A DNA stretch of 64,000 bases from Cadophora sp. MPI-SDFR-AT-0126. Taxonomy: Eukaryota; Ascomycota; Leotiomycetes; Helotiales; Ploettnerulaceae. This document shows positions 32,295-43,510 of the stretch, one piece after another. The position numbers and the translations under genes were made by a program. Location of the stretch: assembly GCA_020747065.1 (NCBI GenBank), contig JAGMVK010000013.1, forward strand, positions 372,001 through 436,000, written 5' to 3'. The notes under the pieces were generated by a model. It saw only the letters and a list, made by a program, of their open reading frames with translations, had not been told where the DNA came from and searched no databases. Every line of letters begins with the position of its first letter. The first letter of the stretch is position 1.

Positions 32295-33513
32295 GCATGA
32301 GCTGGGCTTGCAAATGTAGGAATGGCCTTGAGGACTTTCGGCTTTGGAACATGGGGTCTAGACTATCTTCATGGCACAATCCCCGTGCATTGTGAGTTGT
32401 AGTCTTATGGGTGCATAAAAGTCCTAGGCCCTGCCTCCTCCATTTTGAATTAGCTCACTTGCCATCTGGGGATTATTGGTTTGTTTTGTTAAAAATGGCT
32501 TCCTAAGAATGGCCAATATCAGCAATTACGCTGGAGATATTGGACCGAGCCCGAGAATCGAAGATTTCCGCTGAATTTGCTATTCCTTTACTGTATGTTC
32601 GATGCAACCGTAGTCGATATCACGAAATCTGCAGGGGGCAGTCAGCCGATTTCGTGTTGTCAAGAACAGGGAGGTAAATATTGACCAACCTCTGGCTCAG
32701 ACTCGCCCAAGTCCACACCATCGACAGAATCGCTAGCTTCATCAGGTTCACCAGAACCAAGTGTAGAAACTCATACTCGCGTGAAATGGAGGGCATTGGA
32801 GAGGGTACACCGCAATTGCTGGCTCTGCAAGACCATAGGTCCAGAATCCCAATACATGTTCTGCAAAGAACCAGCTTTCCGAGGTATGGGGCGTTGTGGG
32901 CTCAGAGGACGTAGAGTTGGGCCGTTTATTGACATGGTAGCTTCGATGCTGCAAATTTGGACTGCACCTCTGCGTTGTCTTCGCTCGCACAGTAGGGTTT
33001 CTCAGCAGCTCAACGTAGCGGTAGTTGAGGTGGACCTGGGCAGTTCCGATGGTGAAGGAGAACTGCTGTCTGCTTTCTGGAGTGTGCAGTCCATCCTCTG
33101 CGAGCCAGCTGCACCTTCCCATCTTGGGGTACGTTCTTCTACTCAGCCAACAGTCAAGGGATCTGTAAAGGCATATCTCTCCAGAGATTGAATATCGAAG
33201 ATTTGAACGTCAACGACAGAGAATAAGCACATTAACTGTGGCCCAGGGATATCACCATCAACAAGCGATATTATGATGATTGTTTACTTGGACCCACTTT
33301 AACGCGATTTCTACCTCCGCCGATGCTGTCCACTTCAGCCACATACTGTTCTCCCATTAAGCAACCTCTGCTCAGGACGACAGTATCATTCTGCACCACA
33401 TATTCGCCTCGCAAAACGAGCATTCACCTTGACAACTGGGAAAGGCCAGGTAAGGATTGCCACAGTCGCTTCTCTTGAAAGCGATGCTAATTCTCGAATG
33501 CAGTCACCATAAC
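32295..33513. other. Intergenic, with an open Cys-containing frame
   Basis: A plus-strand frame is open from about 32688 to 33191 without an early ATG, and an opposing frame is also open. The stretch 33450-33503 looks like an intron in the 5' leader of the next gene (GTAAGG, GCTAAT, TGCAG). No gene is claimed. Confidence 0.4.
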
Positions 33514-34259
33514 ATGAAGAAGATTCCAAACTACACCGAGTGGTCGAAGTCTGCTCTGCTCGACGCTTGCATGAAATACGGACTATCATGCAGCGGAACC
33601 AAGGCAGACCTCATCAATCGACTGTATCCTCACACTATTGAGAAACGTATAGTTACGTACAAGGAGCGCAAAGCCAGGCGCTTTTCGCAGGATTTAAATG
33701 GCGTATCGTTGATTGACGAAGTCAGACAACTTGAAGCTGCTATGAAGAAGGCTGCTGTAGAGCAACGCACTGTTACTATGGAGTACTTGGAGAAGCGTTC
33801 AGCTGAGGCGGTCAAGACTTGTGAGAAAGACGAGCAGATGGCCACTGCATTCTGCGAAGAAGAGACTGTCAGTATCACTAGACAAGTTCGAGCTGGTCGT
33901 GAGAGGCAGGTAGCCAGAACACCGAGCAGTTCACGAGTAAAGAAGGTGAGGCTCTGCAGTTGCATCACAGAAGCTCAAAGCTGACAATTACTTGGAAACA
34001 GACTCTCCAAAGGTCCGCCGCCCTCCGTAGGGCAATGACTTCAAACCAGCCTTTGACCTCAGCTCCTGGTATCTTGACGCCATCATCGAACTCGCGTCAA
34101 AATGCCGCCCCTGCGCAGCCGTCACCCCAGGCTCCCGAGATCCCGAAGCCAGCATCGATTCCGCACCAAAGCATCAGACCTCTCAGTCGTATTGTCCACA
34201 AGAACTCGCTAGGTATCATCTGCGCGAAGCCGAGGTCCAACAAGGACGCTAGAAAATGA
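33514..34259 (+). CDS. Small SAP-motif protein with helical middle
   Basis: Exons 33514-33945 and 34002-34259 (intron 33946-34001) give 229 residues. The start MKKIPNYTEW was chosen because a good leader intron (33450-33503) removes an in-frame ATG at 33484. The SAP motif fills residues 8-38: WSKSALLDACMKYGL, then GTKADLINRLYP. A long charged helix follows (DEVRQLEAAMKKAAVEQRTV, then MEYLEKRSAEAVK), probably a coiled coil. The second exon is Pro/Ser-rich, with a short basic end, CAKPRSNKDARK. It is likely a nuclear DNA- or RNA-associated protein, by the motif only. It shares the SAP-then-helix order with the gene at 14423-16110 but lacks that protein's RRM-like end. Confidence 0.8.
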
Positions 34260-34908
34260 GGTTGGAGGTATTGTGTCTGGATATCAGCATTGGAAATGAC
34301 AATTACGAATAGATGCACAATTATTGGGGCTTGTCAAGATAATGACTGTGGAATATTGTTTGGGAAAGGTTCAGTGAACGTTGATGGGGTACGTTTGGCT
34401 TGTAACGATATTTTATGATGAGGAATGATAGAGGAATGGATACGCTGTGCAGCATTCTGCTATGTGTTTAGGCATCATACGTGGTTTGTAATGAATGATC
34501 TGCAATCGAAGGGCTGTGGAACTTCAAAGGTCCATTGCTGAATTGCTGCAAAATGCAACACCGCTGACGTGTTGCACGACTTCTAGGAGCACCGCGCCCC
34601 AAGCAGCAAAACAAAGCAACATATGTAAGGGGTCGCTTACACACCACTCTTCTTGGTGGAGCAACGGCAAAGATAAGCGTGTGTAAGTAGACATTTCAAG
34701 GTGACGTGTTCCAGGAGAATCCGTCGAGGCTTCTCTTCTGAGAGCGGGAAGAACCATCTCAAAGCAGAAGCATGTCAAGAAGGTACCCCACTAGGGCTAA
34801 TAGTCACAATTGAGGTATATTTTCGGGTAAGCTATGCTATGATATCTACAGATTAGGTATACTTGAGATATGCTTAGCACTCAAGGCTGTAGTTGTGCCT
34901 TGTCTTTC
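34260..34908. other. Intergenic between convergent 3' ends
   Basis: About 650 bases, moderately AT-rich, with no coding or repeat signal seen. Confidence 0.5.
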
Positions 34909-35964
34909 TCAAGAACTAGAATCAGAAGACTCTTCTGAGGATCCCTCCTCGTCAGGCGTTGGGCCGTATCTCCACTCAACAGCAGGCGTCTGTCCGATGT
35001 AATGGAGTCCATACTTGACCTCTACAATGGCGATCATTGGTCGGTTCCAATCTGGCTCTTCAAATTGCTGCACATCAAAATCCGAGGTAACTTGCTCGAG
35101 GTAGGAATACCACGAGTCCCAGTAGTCCGGGGAGTGCATGGCGCTGACGAAATGTATGTCACCAACATGTCTGAAGTATCCCCTACATAGACGCTCCATG
35201 GCTAAGTCCTCTTGCATGCTCAACCAATCCTCGTCTTCCATAGTTGCACCAGCGATCTCTCCGTCTGGTACGGCATCTTCGTTTTGCAGTTGCTCAGCGT
35301 CCACAAGCCATTCTTCGCTATCGTCAAGAAGCACTTCCTCATCATGCGATTCCTCGTATATCTCTTCATCATGTTCTTCTTCCGGATCATTTCCTGATGC
35401 AGGTGAGTCTTCGTCGAAGTGCTCGAATTCTGCCTCCTCACTATCCTCGTCGAAGCCCGCCCCATCTTCCATCAGCACTAGCGTAAAATGGGACAGTCCT
35501 TGGATCTTGCTGACAATTGCTCCTTGGGAATCAACAAGAAACGGATACGATTCATGTAACAGCTTCATCCCGAAATATACATCCTCTGTGAAAGCTATCC
35601 GCTTGATCGAATTCAAACATGCCGAGTCCATAAATTTGCTCCGAGGTTTTCGAATATTGAACATTGGATCACTGATGAATATCGTATCCTCCTCAAAGTC
35701 AATCCATGTTTCAAGCAGCCTCGTGTATGGCTTCAATGCTTCTTTGCGTGCCTCTCGACAGACAGGAATAATTGGGGGAAGACCTCCGCAGCTGTCGACG
35801 CAGGCTCGCCATGTTTCCTTCTCGGCTTGGTATGCAACTTGTATTACTCGAGGACGACTCGGGGATGCTTTGGCCCATATTAGACACCGAATCTCGGTAG
35901 GGAGATCGGGGAATTTCGTAAATACTCTTGAGGGCTTGCCCTCTCGTGCGAAGATAGCAGCCAT
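34909..35964 (-). CDS. 2EXR-domain protein
   Basis: One exon of 351 residues. It starts MAAIFAREGKPSRV and goes straight into the 2EXR signature: FTKFPDLPTEIRCLIWAKAS, then PRVIQVAY. PIIPVCREARKEALKPY and a segment with IDFEEDTIFISDP and IKRIAFTED follow, all in the family's order. 2EXR proteins form a very large fungal family of unknown function, often variable between strains; the EIRxxIW helix resembles an F-box but is a separate family. Residues 170-235 are very acidic (NDPEEEHDEEIYEE). The C-terminus returns to folded-looking sequence (HVGDIHFVSAMHS) and ends in Ser/Glu-rich sequence. No signal peptide or membrane span. A cytosolic or nuclear location is inferred. Confidence 0.88.
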   Translation of the reverse strand: MAAIFAREGKPSRVFTKFPDLPTEIRCLIWAKASPSRPRVIQVAYQAEKETWRACVDSCGGLPPIIPVCREARKEALKPYTRLLETWIDFEEDTIFISDPMFNIRKPRSKFMDSACLNSIKRIAFTEDVYFGMKLLHESYPFLVDSQGAIVSKIQGLSHFTLVLMEDGAGFDEDSEEAEFEHFDEDSPASGNDPEEEHDEEIYEESHDEEVLLDDSEEWLVDAEQLQNEDAVPDGEIAGATMEDEDWLSMQEDLAMERLCRGYFRHVGDIHFVSAMHSPDYWDSWYSYLEQVTSDFDVQQFEEPDWNRPMIAIVEVKYGLHYIGQTPAVEWRYGPTPDEEGSSEESSDSSS

Positions 35965-36439
35965 CTGCTTGAAGGGAGCAGGTTTGGCGCTGTACTCGAA
36001 TGATGATTTTCCGCGATGTCACCGGCATACGCGCAAGCGATGAGGCGCGATGCTAACAGCACCCCTGCCCATTGAGCTTTTCGCGTAGATACCCATCCAG
36101 GATGCCGATACGGCGCAGATATAGTAAGTTCCAGGGGGTTATTCTATCAACAAGCTGCTCCCACATTTTCTCGAGATTATCGCGGCCGCCGCATCCGCTT
36201 CATCAATTCTTACTGTTACTCCAAATCTGAGGAGTATAAGGCAGTGTCTTGTGTCCACGCGTTGGTAAGTGAATCATTGGGATTCTCACTGGTTCAGGTC
36301 AAGCTTGTATCATGTTCTTTGAGCAGAAAGTGATTTCAGCAGTCTTCGAATGAACTTCTTCTGACACCCCTCCTCTTTCGACAGCCGGCCGCTCGAGACC
36401 GCCTTAGTGTTGCGAGTTTGTGGGCGACTTCTGTGAGCT
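35965..36439. other. Bidirectional promoter region
   Basis: The 2EXR gene and the Zn2Cys6 gene start on opposite sides of this 475-base stretch, so they may share control elements. No clear TATA element or repeat is seen. Confidence 0.45.
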
Positions 36440-38445
36440 ATGAATTCATACGAGAATCAAATGGCCAATGGCCATGGCTTTGAACCTCTCCCAGTCCAGC
36501 TGGCAAACCAAGCATGTTTGTCCTGCAAGAAACAAAAGAGAAAATGCGACAAAGCACTACCGGCTTGCGCGCTCTGCAGGTTCGTCATGTCCTGAACACT
36601 TTCCTGCCAAATTTACTAACATGTTGTAGTCGCATGAACCGGGCGTGCGATTACAGCGATGCTACTCCCCCACCGACCAGCGATGACTTCAACGCTTTGA
36701 AGATCAAGGTGATGCAACTCGAGGCAACCTTGCATGGAAGACACAACCAAGCTACCCCATACACACCTTCTAGTGGACTGGCTTCAGCAGAGACCATCGG
36801 CCACCAACTTTCTCCATACAACCCACATCAGGATATCTCGTGGCAAAGTGTGCAGAACAGATTCCCTGCTATTGCATTTTTGGATGGAGATACTTTCAAA
36901 TATGGCGGGTGGGTGGCATCCATATTTGAAGAGGATAGCTGGCTGACTAGCATAGTGTTGTTGTACCCAAGCCTATGGTCGAAATCCCAGGAGTATGTTA
37001 TCATCACGTTTTTAGTACGTGGAGACTAATAGCGCCAGGATGTTCTTCAACTCTTAGGGGACGCAACCGAAATCCAAGCTGTCATCACCAAATACTTCGA
37101 AACAATCCACAAGTGGATGCCCATAGTCTCCCACAAGCGTATGACCCGGAATATGGCAAATCCCATGTGGGAAGGCGGTCCTGATCTTGCTTCACTATTT
37201 CTCTGCATGAAGCTCATCACCTCCACTCCCCCAGATGGCCTCGAGGCCTCCCAGAATCCACTCTACATCTCTGCCAAACGCTTTATTGCCTTATTGGAGG
37301 CTACGGGCACGGCATCTCTACATCTACTTCAGTCAAATCTGTTGGTCGCATGGTACGAGTATGGCCAAGCTATCTATCCAGCTGCTTACATGTCCGCCGG
37401 CTGGTGTGTACGGTACGGTAATATGCTTGGAATCAGTGGACATCCCGAAGCTGCAGAAACTTTAGGTCGTAATGTAGGTAATTTTTCATTAATTTATAGA
37501 TCTATGCTGATATGGACGTCAAGGGCACTTGGGTTGAACAAGAAGAGAGGCGAAGAACTTGGTGGGGTGTTCTTCTGGCTGATAGGTAATCGGCCCTGGA
37601 CACGTTGTGATTGGACTTTCGACTAATCGAACCGTGACAGAATCGTTTGCATCGGCTCACAAGGATATATTCCAAACCCACAAGAACCTAAGCCCGAAGA
37701 TACGCTGCCTGTTCACGATTATGCCTGGGTAATTTCCACCCTTGTTCTTCATAGCATCAACTGACAATCACTCTAGGAGGCTGGTGAGATTACTTCTGCT
37801 GGCCAGCGAACAGTTGGCATACCTTTTGATGTAGCTGTTGATCCATTTCCACGCCTTTGCCAGGTTTATGTCGTGATGGGCGCAGTCATCAAGCACCATC
37901 ACGGCCCGAAACTCCCAGATGAGAAAGACCAATTCATCGTGGCCACTCAGCTCTACTCGGATATCTCGAGCATGATCCTGAAGCTCACCGAAGAATCCGC
38001 CAATGATCCACTCGGCCTTGCGTCCCCTCTCGCTCTCGCATACAGTACTCTGTGTGTCCTTTGTGACCGCTACTCATGCCCATCAACCCAGAACTGCGCC
38101 CCTCCTTCCACACAGGCAGCATCAGAGATGCAAACTCAAGCGATTGAAGGCCTTCGTAGCGTCTCGGCCAGCATCAAGGAGTTCGCCAGTCAGCTTACCG
38201 ATGCCACTCCTCAACCACAAGATCTTGATAGAGTCAGTCCCATCATCATGGATGCGCTGTATTCTGCTGCTTCCAATTACGCATGGATGGTGCGAGAGAG
38301 CGGGGATGAGGCTTGCCAGGCTGCGTTAGAATCGTTGCGAAACACAATGAGAAGATTGGGTGTGCGTTGGAGAAGTGCGGCCGAGTACTTGCGGATTTTA
38401 GAGGCTCAGGAGTTCACTTATGCCGTTGGCAGTGCTGGGTCGTAA
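36440..38445 (+). CDS. Zn2Cys6 transcription factor with fungal-specific TF domain
   Basis: Seven exons (36440-36579, 36630-36908, 36956-36992, 37039-37473, 37524-37585, 37641-37728, 37777-38445) join in phase to 569 residues. The zinc cluster, split by intron 1, reads ACLSCKKQKRKCDKALPAC followed by ALCSRMNRACDY, with C-x2-C-x6-C-x6-C-x2-C-x6-C spacing. The middle homology region is marked by IHKWMPIVSHKRM and EQEERRRTWWGVLLADR, the hallmark of the PF04082 domain. The 37-base third exon is supported by phase and by restoring the continuous phrase VVVPKPMVEIPGDVLQLLGD; reading through instead produces an early stop. A DNA-binding activator or repressor is expected. The MFS exporter downstream is convergent (457 bases between stops) and is a possible target, by proximity only. 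Confidence 0.9.
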
Positions 38446-38902
38446 GCTGGGGTCGGTCTGGTAGGGGGAGTTCAGGCGTACTGTGCTCTTTCTATGGCTC
38501 TTAAGGGTCCACGTGGAATTTGGCGCGTTCATGACGTTGAACGGATATCTTGCGGACTTGGTTGCTCATCTTTGCTGGGCCCCTCTTCAGTGATCACGGA
38601 TGTAGGATCTAAAGAATGGATCCGATACACATCATCCAGAGCTGTTGAGTAGTTTGGGCAGTTGTACTAGCTTGATAGCGACTCGAATTTAAGAGTCACT
38701 TCAGGCAAGACTTACTTCCCACGTTTCTATCACTTGTGTCTGAAGTTCGCACCAATCTCAGAGGCGGCAGTGGCAAGCAATATCTAGGCTGCAACATCTG
38801 AAAATACGAAATCACATTCAAAGTGTTTGAATGTGTTCTCTTCAAAATTTGCCATCTATATTCAAACGTAGCCTGCCTTTCCACCATTTGGTCATTCTTT
38901 CA
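38446..38902. other. Intergenic between convergent 3' ends
   Basis: The gap separates the transcription-factor stop from the exporter stop. I see nothing functional beyond expected terminators. Confidence 0.5.
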
Positions 38903-40859
38903 TCATTCGTCGTCCTTGCTCGGCGCGTACTTCGACCAGCTCCTAATCTTCGGCCCATAGTGATAGAAAACATACGGTACGGGCACCATGAGCGCCGAGA
39001 TACAAGCCAGAACAGTAAGTGTCCAATGTACACCAACGTTCTTATAAAACCTTTCGTCAAGTCAGCTTCCTCTCCAAGTCTCAAAGGCTGCAGGCTACTT
39101 ACGGGATCCCTACGACCGTCATGGCACCAGCCGCAACATATCGTATCAACGTCAAACTCGCCAATGCACTCGCAGCATACATTTCGTAGCTGTCGATGAT
39201 GTACTGGTAGCTGCTGATGAAAATACATAGAATTCCGTAGCCGAATAGAACGCTAGATACTAAGCCACTCCAGTATGAGATACTTGGATAGTTCGTCCAC
39301 CCCATCCAGAGTAAGCTGATCGGAACAGCCGGCGCTCCAAACATTGCGAACCAGAGGCGCTTCTCGGGAGGCAGACGCGCATTGGGTCCACGAGAAGCTT
39401 GAGCGGCGGCTAGATCTCGTTTCGCCCACTTGTGGATGAGCGGAACGAGGAGCGATGCGAAGCACAAACCGACTGCTATGCCGAGGAAAGCAAGTCCGGT
39501 AATGCCTTCGCTAAAGCCATACGTCTCCCCAAAGATATATGTATATCCATCCAGGAAAGTAAACAAAATGATATACACGACTGTCAAATACAGCGCGAAC
39601 AAAATAACGATCGGTTCCTGCACTGTAAGCAAGAATGGCCGATACAGCGCGTGCGTCAAACGTTGCCAGAACGGATCAGCTCTAATCTCAACTTCGGCTA
39701 CATATCGGTCATCGCCTGTGATCTTGCGTAGGTGCGCAGCCTTCCATTTCAGGAGAATAGGCGCGAATGTCTCAGGCTGGAAAAGCACGACGAGAACCAG
39801 GATGAGGCCAGAGATGATGAGTGTGATCCATTCGCACCAGCGCCACGTAACGAGACTACTTTGCGCAATGTATCCACCGACGATAGGACCGAAAATTGGA
39901 CCCATGAACGCCGCGTTTGCAAAGACAGGGAAGGCATATACGCGCTCCATTGGGTTCCAGAGGTCTGAGATCGAACCACCTGCACAGGTCAGAGGCGTGC
40001 TCCCGAAAAAGCCTGCAAGGAAGCGGAAGACGAGCTGCGAGCCTAGGTTTGGAGCGAGAGCTGATGCCATGATCCAGATCATATAGATCGCCATCGTAAT
40101 AATATATACAGGATTGCGCCCGACAGTCTCCGAAATTGGTCCAGCGAAGAGAGCTCCAACCCCGAAGCCGATCAGGAAGAGACCAGTAGCTAAAGAATCT
40201 GCAACTTCACTGACTCCGAACTCTTCAGCTGCTTGTGGCAGAGCTGCAGAATCGACGGACGATGCGAATCCGACGATGAACCCTATGGAGGCGATGAGAA
40301 TCGTAGCGCCGATCCGAGTAGTCAAGGACCAGTTGTGGGGATTCATGTTGTCTTTCTCAGACTCGTAGCCAACGACGAAGACTTTCTCTCTTAGTGGCTG
40401 CTCTTTGGAGCTGGAATTCGTATTGGTATCCGTTCGAGACACGGCTCTGGACCGACGTTTCGTGAGTTGTTCTGACAGCTCACGGACTTCAATACCGGTC
40501 ATGGTATGTCCCATGCGAGTTCCGAAACTTTGGTTCGTCTGTATTGTCGAAAGTGTGTCCATTCTTCGGCTGCCATCTTCTGTTGGCGAGGAAGCTTGAT
40601 CGCCATTCTGATCTTCTTGTCCTGGCTGCTCTGCTTTCTCTGGGTCGCGCGAGTCTGAGCTTTGAGAGTGGGGTGAAACTTCTGTACCTGAGGAATTGTC
40701 GTCTATTGAAGATGGCCGATGTCGTGGCTTCAAATTTTCCGCATCGTCGTTGTTGATTTCTGCATTTGCGCGGTCTAATTGCTCTGCGCGCTTCCTATCT
40801 CTCTCGTATTGGTCCCGTGCATGCCTCTCAAAGCGTCTATAGGCAAGGAATGACTGCAT
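38903..40859 (-). CDS. MFS exporter, DHA1 polyamine/drug type
   Basis: Exons 39103-40859 and 38903-39050 (intron 39051-39102) give 634 residues. The start MQSFLAYRRF is the first ATG in frame. A hydrophilic N-terminal arm of roughly 150 residues, rich in charged and Ser residues, precedes TM1 (IGATILIASIGFIVGFASSV). The DHA1 pattern is clear: FLIGFGVGALFAGPISETVG, then LVFRFLAGFFGSTPLTCAGG and AFMGPIFGPIVGGYIAQSS. NPMERVYAFPVF is typical of the Tpo1/Flu1-like branch. The second half has RPFLLTVQEPIVILFALYL and the final TM pair, which the second exon completes. About twelve spans are visible. It should be a plasma-membrane proton antiporter for polyamines, azoles or toxins; the substrate cannot be read from sequence. 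The long cytosolic arm suggests phosphoregulation, which is inferred. Its neighbour is a convergent Zn2Cys6 gene. Confidence 0.93.
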
Positions 40860-41338
40860 TTCTACCACCAAGAGTAAAGCAGGTGGTCCAAGAGTCTAGA
40901 AGGATATCATGAGAGGAGAAAAGTAGGAGACATATAGGAAAGAGAAATGAAGCTTGAAGTAAACCTACATCGATTCCCAATTCAATGGGTCAAATGAAGC
41001 GGAATCGGTCATTATCAACGACAAAGCGATTTTTGACAAATTCCTCCTAGGTCCACTGAAACGCTCTGTTGACATCATGATTTGCACGATTGAGCTACAC
41101 TAGTACCGGGAATTAAACAGTGGGATTTTGGTGGTGTCCTCTAGGTCACCGGTAAAAACGGCAGCTAGCAACTATTAGTCAATGTCAAATCTGAAGCTCG
41201 CAATTGCAGCAGTTGAAAAGTGCGGGCTGCGATTGGGAATCAAGAGCTATTTGCCACACCTGGCAGCTGTTGTATCCACTGTCTATTTCTGTCCGTCTAA
41301 TTACTGTTACAGGTTGTAGCGTATTCCATTGTACCCAT
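40860..41338. other. Intergenic, promoter of the MFS exporter
   Basis: It lies between the exporter start and the MCR1 stop, both on the minus strand. No gene or repeat is supported. Confidence 0.5.
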
Positions 41339-42521
41339 CTAGAACTTGTAGACTTGATCCTTCTTGTAGCCAAGTTGTTCAAGGTATGATCCGTCAAGCT
41401 CGCCTTGATCACTCGGAGACTTCTTGACACCAGAGATAGCCTTGTAGAGAGGAGGTGGGCCGCAAACGAAGATCTTGATGTTCTCCTCCTTTGGCTCAGG
41501 AAGGACGGTTTTCAGGAGCTCCTTGGTGATGTAACCGCTGCCGCCACTCCATTTCGCAGGAGGCTTGTCCAAAACATAGAAAGCTCGGAAACGCTGTGGG
41601 TATTTGTTCTCAAGCTCATTAAGCTCCTTCTTCAGCAAGATGTCATCCTCGGTAATGTTGGCAAAGACCAATGTCACTTTGGTCTTGTCCTCTGGATTGT
41701 TGAAGATAGCACGGGCGACTTGGTACATTGGAGTGATTCCAGTTCCTCCAGCAATCAATGCGATGTGGTCGTGCTTGTTCGCGGTCCATGGGTATTTTGG
41801 GATTGGTCCCTTGAAGTCTAGTCTTTGACCTGGTACCATATCATGCAGGTGTGTGGACATAACTCCATTGGGATACTTCTTCACAAGGAGATCAAGGTAT
41901 CCTTTGTCGCCTGAGTAAAGTCAGCATTGCGCAAAACATCAGAAGAAGCAGGAATGTACCCTCGTCATTGACTGGAGTATAAGGTCTGATCGCTGGCTTC
42001 TCCATTTCCGGGCCCTTGTACTTCGTAAGAAGTGCAGATGCAACATGGAGACCGCTAACTTGGTCCTCCTCCGGCAACTCGAATCGGAACTTCTTGGTGT
42101 TATGGTTGATGTTCTCTACGCTATCCAACTTCAAGCTGATGAAGCCCTGGTCACCTCCAGTGAAGGCAGACTTTGCTGCAGCTCCTTCAACCTTTGACTT
42201 TGCAGCTCCGACAGCGTCCTTGGCTTTGGCTTCAGCATCTTTCGCGGCACCCTTGACTTTCGCAGCATTGTGGCCCTGGTTGTAGAAGTAATATCCAGCA
42301 CCTGCGAGCACCGCTGCAATTCCACCATAGATAGCCGTGTTTGATCCTCCGCTGGCGGGTTCGGTAGCATATCTGCGGGTTTGCTGAGTTGAAAAGTTAG
42401 CTTCAATGCCGGATATATGGTGGGCTGTTTGATTTGCAAGCAACAGAAACCACAGAGCTTGGAAATAGGCACTCACTGTTCTCAACGGCTGAGCCGCTTT
42501 CAATACCTGTCTTGCAAACAT
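41339..42521 (-). CDS. MCR1: NADH-cytochrome b5 reductase, mitochondrial (Mcr1 type)
   Basis: Three exons (42477-42521, 41960-42383, 41339-41910) join to 346 residues; the introns are 42384-42476 and 41911-41959. Exon 1 encodes [15 protein letters not shown], a mitochondrial presequence, followed by [10 protein letters not shown] single span ([18 protein letters not shown]) anchors it to a mitochondrial membrane. An Ala/Lys-rich helix ([19 protein letters not shown]) connects to the catalytic domain. The FAD motif RPYTPVND is split by the second intron, and it is followed by the NADH-binding [14 protein letters not shown] and [12 protein letters not shown]. It passes electrons from NADH to cytochrome b5 or ascorbate radicals on the intermembrane-space or outer membrane face, feeding sterol synthesis in yeast. 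Length and order match the fungal family, and the start is well supported. Confidence 0.95.
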
Positions 42522-43267
42522 GATGAGATGAATATCTTTGGGTGATGAGAGGTCAATGGAAAGATTTGAAGCTTGACAGCTCTTGATGGAGCTTCAAGAT
42601 GGCGGGATTATGACGTTTAGTGAACAAATCCAGCTAGTCTCAAAAGAGCTTAGTCAATGTTTACTACAGCCCCTCCATTGATCAGTCTACCTTCATTTCC
42701 TGACTTCACCAGAACCTTGCTGCACCTTCTGACTGCTCAAGCGGGAAATTGATGTGGCCTGCTGGCTTGAAGCTGCATTGTCATTTCTCTGAACTGTTCT
42801 ACGCATATTCCAGAGCTCTGCTTGATCTAGGGTTACTGTCACGTTTGCTTGGAATACTTCATACATTGGCAGCATATTGCCAGCATTGCGCATTTTTGAC
42901 GGTCTTTCAGCGACTTTCGTCCCTTTGGTCACAATTAAAACTTGAAAATTTGCGTTCAGACTGCGTAATAAGAGCTCGTTTTGGGCCGCTTATGTCCACA
43001 GACTACGGCAGCTCTCCCGATTTACAATTCAGATGCGCGGTCATACTTCCTCTGAAGTCAAAACAGCTTTGTCTCTCCGCCTTCCTTCCACTGCTGCTAC
43101 ATGCTTGAGGTATCCATCAATTCTTTACATCTCCACAAGTCCCAGATCCTATCCACAATTCTCCACCATCCAGCGCCCTCCAGAGAGCCGCCTCCTCGAT
43201 CCTCTACTTCCCCATCTCTTAGCTCCTGTAATCATACCAACTCGGCTTTCCACCTTTCTTGTTCCAC
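42522..43267. other. Intergenic, promoter of MCR1
   Basis: No gene is supported on either strand; the short frames overlap and lack motifs. Confidence 0.5.
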
Positions 43268-43510
43268 TCAAAATTTGACGGGTCCCCGTCGCCAATCACC
43301 AAGCCCTTGAGCATGCCCATTCAAAATATCATCCTCCTCGTTAACCTCATCCTTGTTTTTTCTTCCCCCTCCACTCGCTGCCCCATAGCTTCCAGATCCT
43401 GCGTTCTTGGCTTTCGAGACTTTCTTTGGCTTTGGAGTTCTCTTTTTCTTTTGCATAACCGATGTGGGAGGTTGATTTGCTGGGCCGGGGCCTGCTTTGT
43501 TGTTTGTCAT
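43268..43510 (-). CDS. Small basic Gly/Lys-rich protein, 80 residues
   Basis: The frame begins MTNNKAGPGPANQPPTSV, runs through a Lys-rich patch (KKKRTPKPKKVSKAKN), a Gly/Ser stretch and an acidic patch (DEVNEEDD), and ends GLGDWRRGPVKF. It looks like a small intrinsically disordered nuclear or ribosome-associated protein. A TATA-like run about 130 bases upstream supports transcription. There is no intron and I recognise no family. A competing frame (43347-43715) overlaps it and is less convincing. Confidence 0.5.
   Translation of the reverse strand: MTNNKAGPGPANQPPTSVMQKKKRTPKPKKVSKAKNAGSGSYGAASGGGRKNKDEVNEEDDILNGHAQGLGDWRRGPVKF

Noticed and set aside
35138..36043. 301-codon Ser-rich plus frame
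   Set aside because: Antisense of the acidic 2EXR protein, whose Glu/Asp codons read as Ser/Phe on the other strand.
36993..37038. Apparent frameshift and repeated CAGGA at an intron of the first Zn2Cys6 gene, first read as a non-canonical intron
   Set aside because: An additional upstream intron (36909-36955) changes the frame and makes all junctions canonical.
39430..40086. 218-codon plus frame
   Set aside because: Antisense of the MFS exporter.
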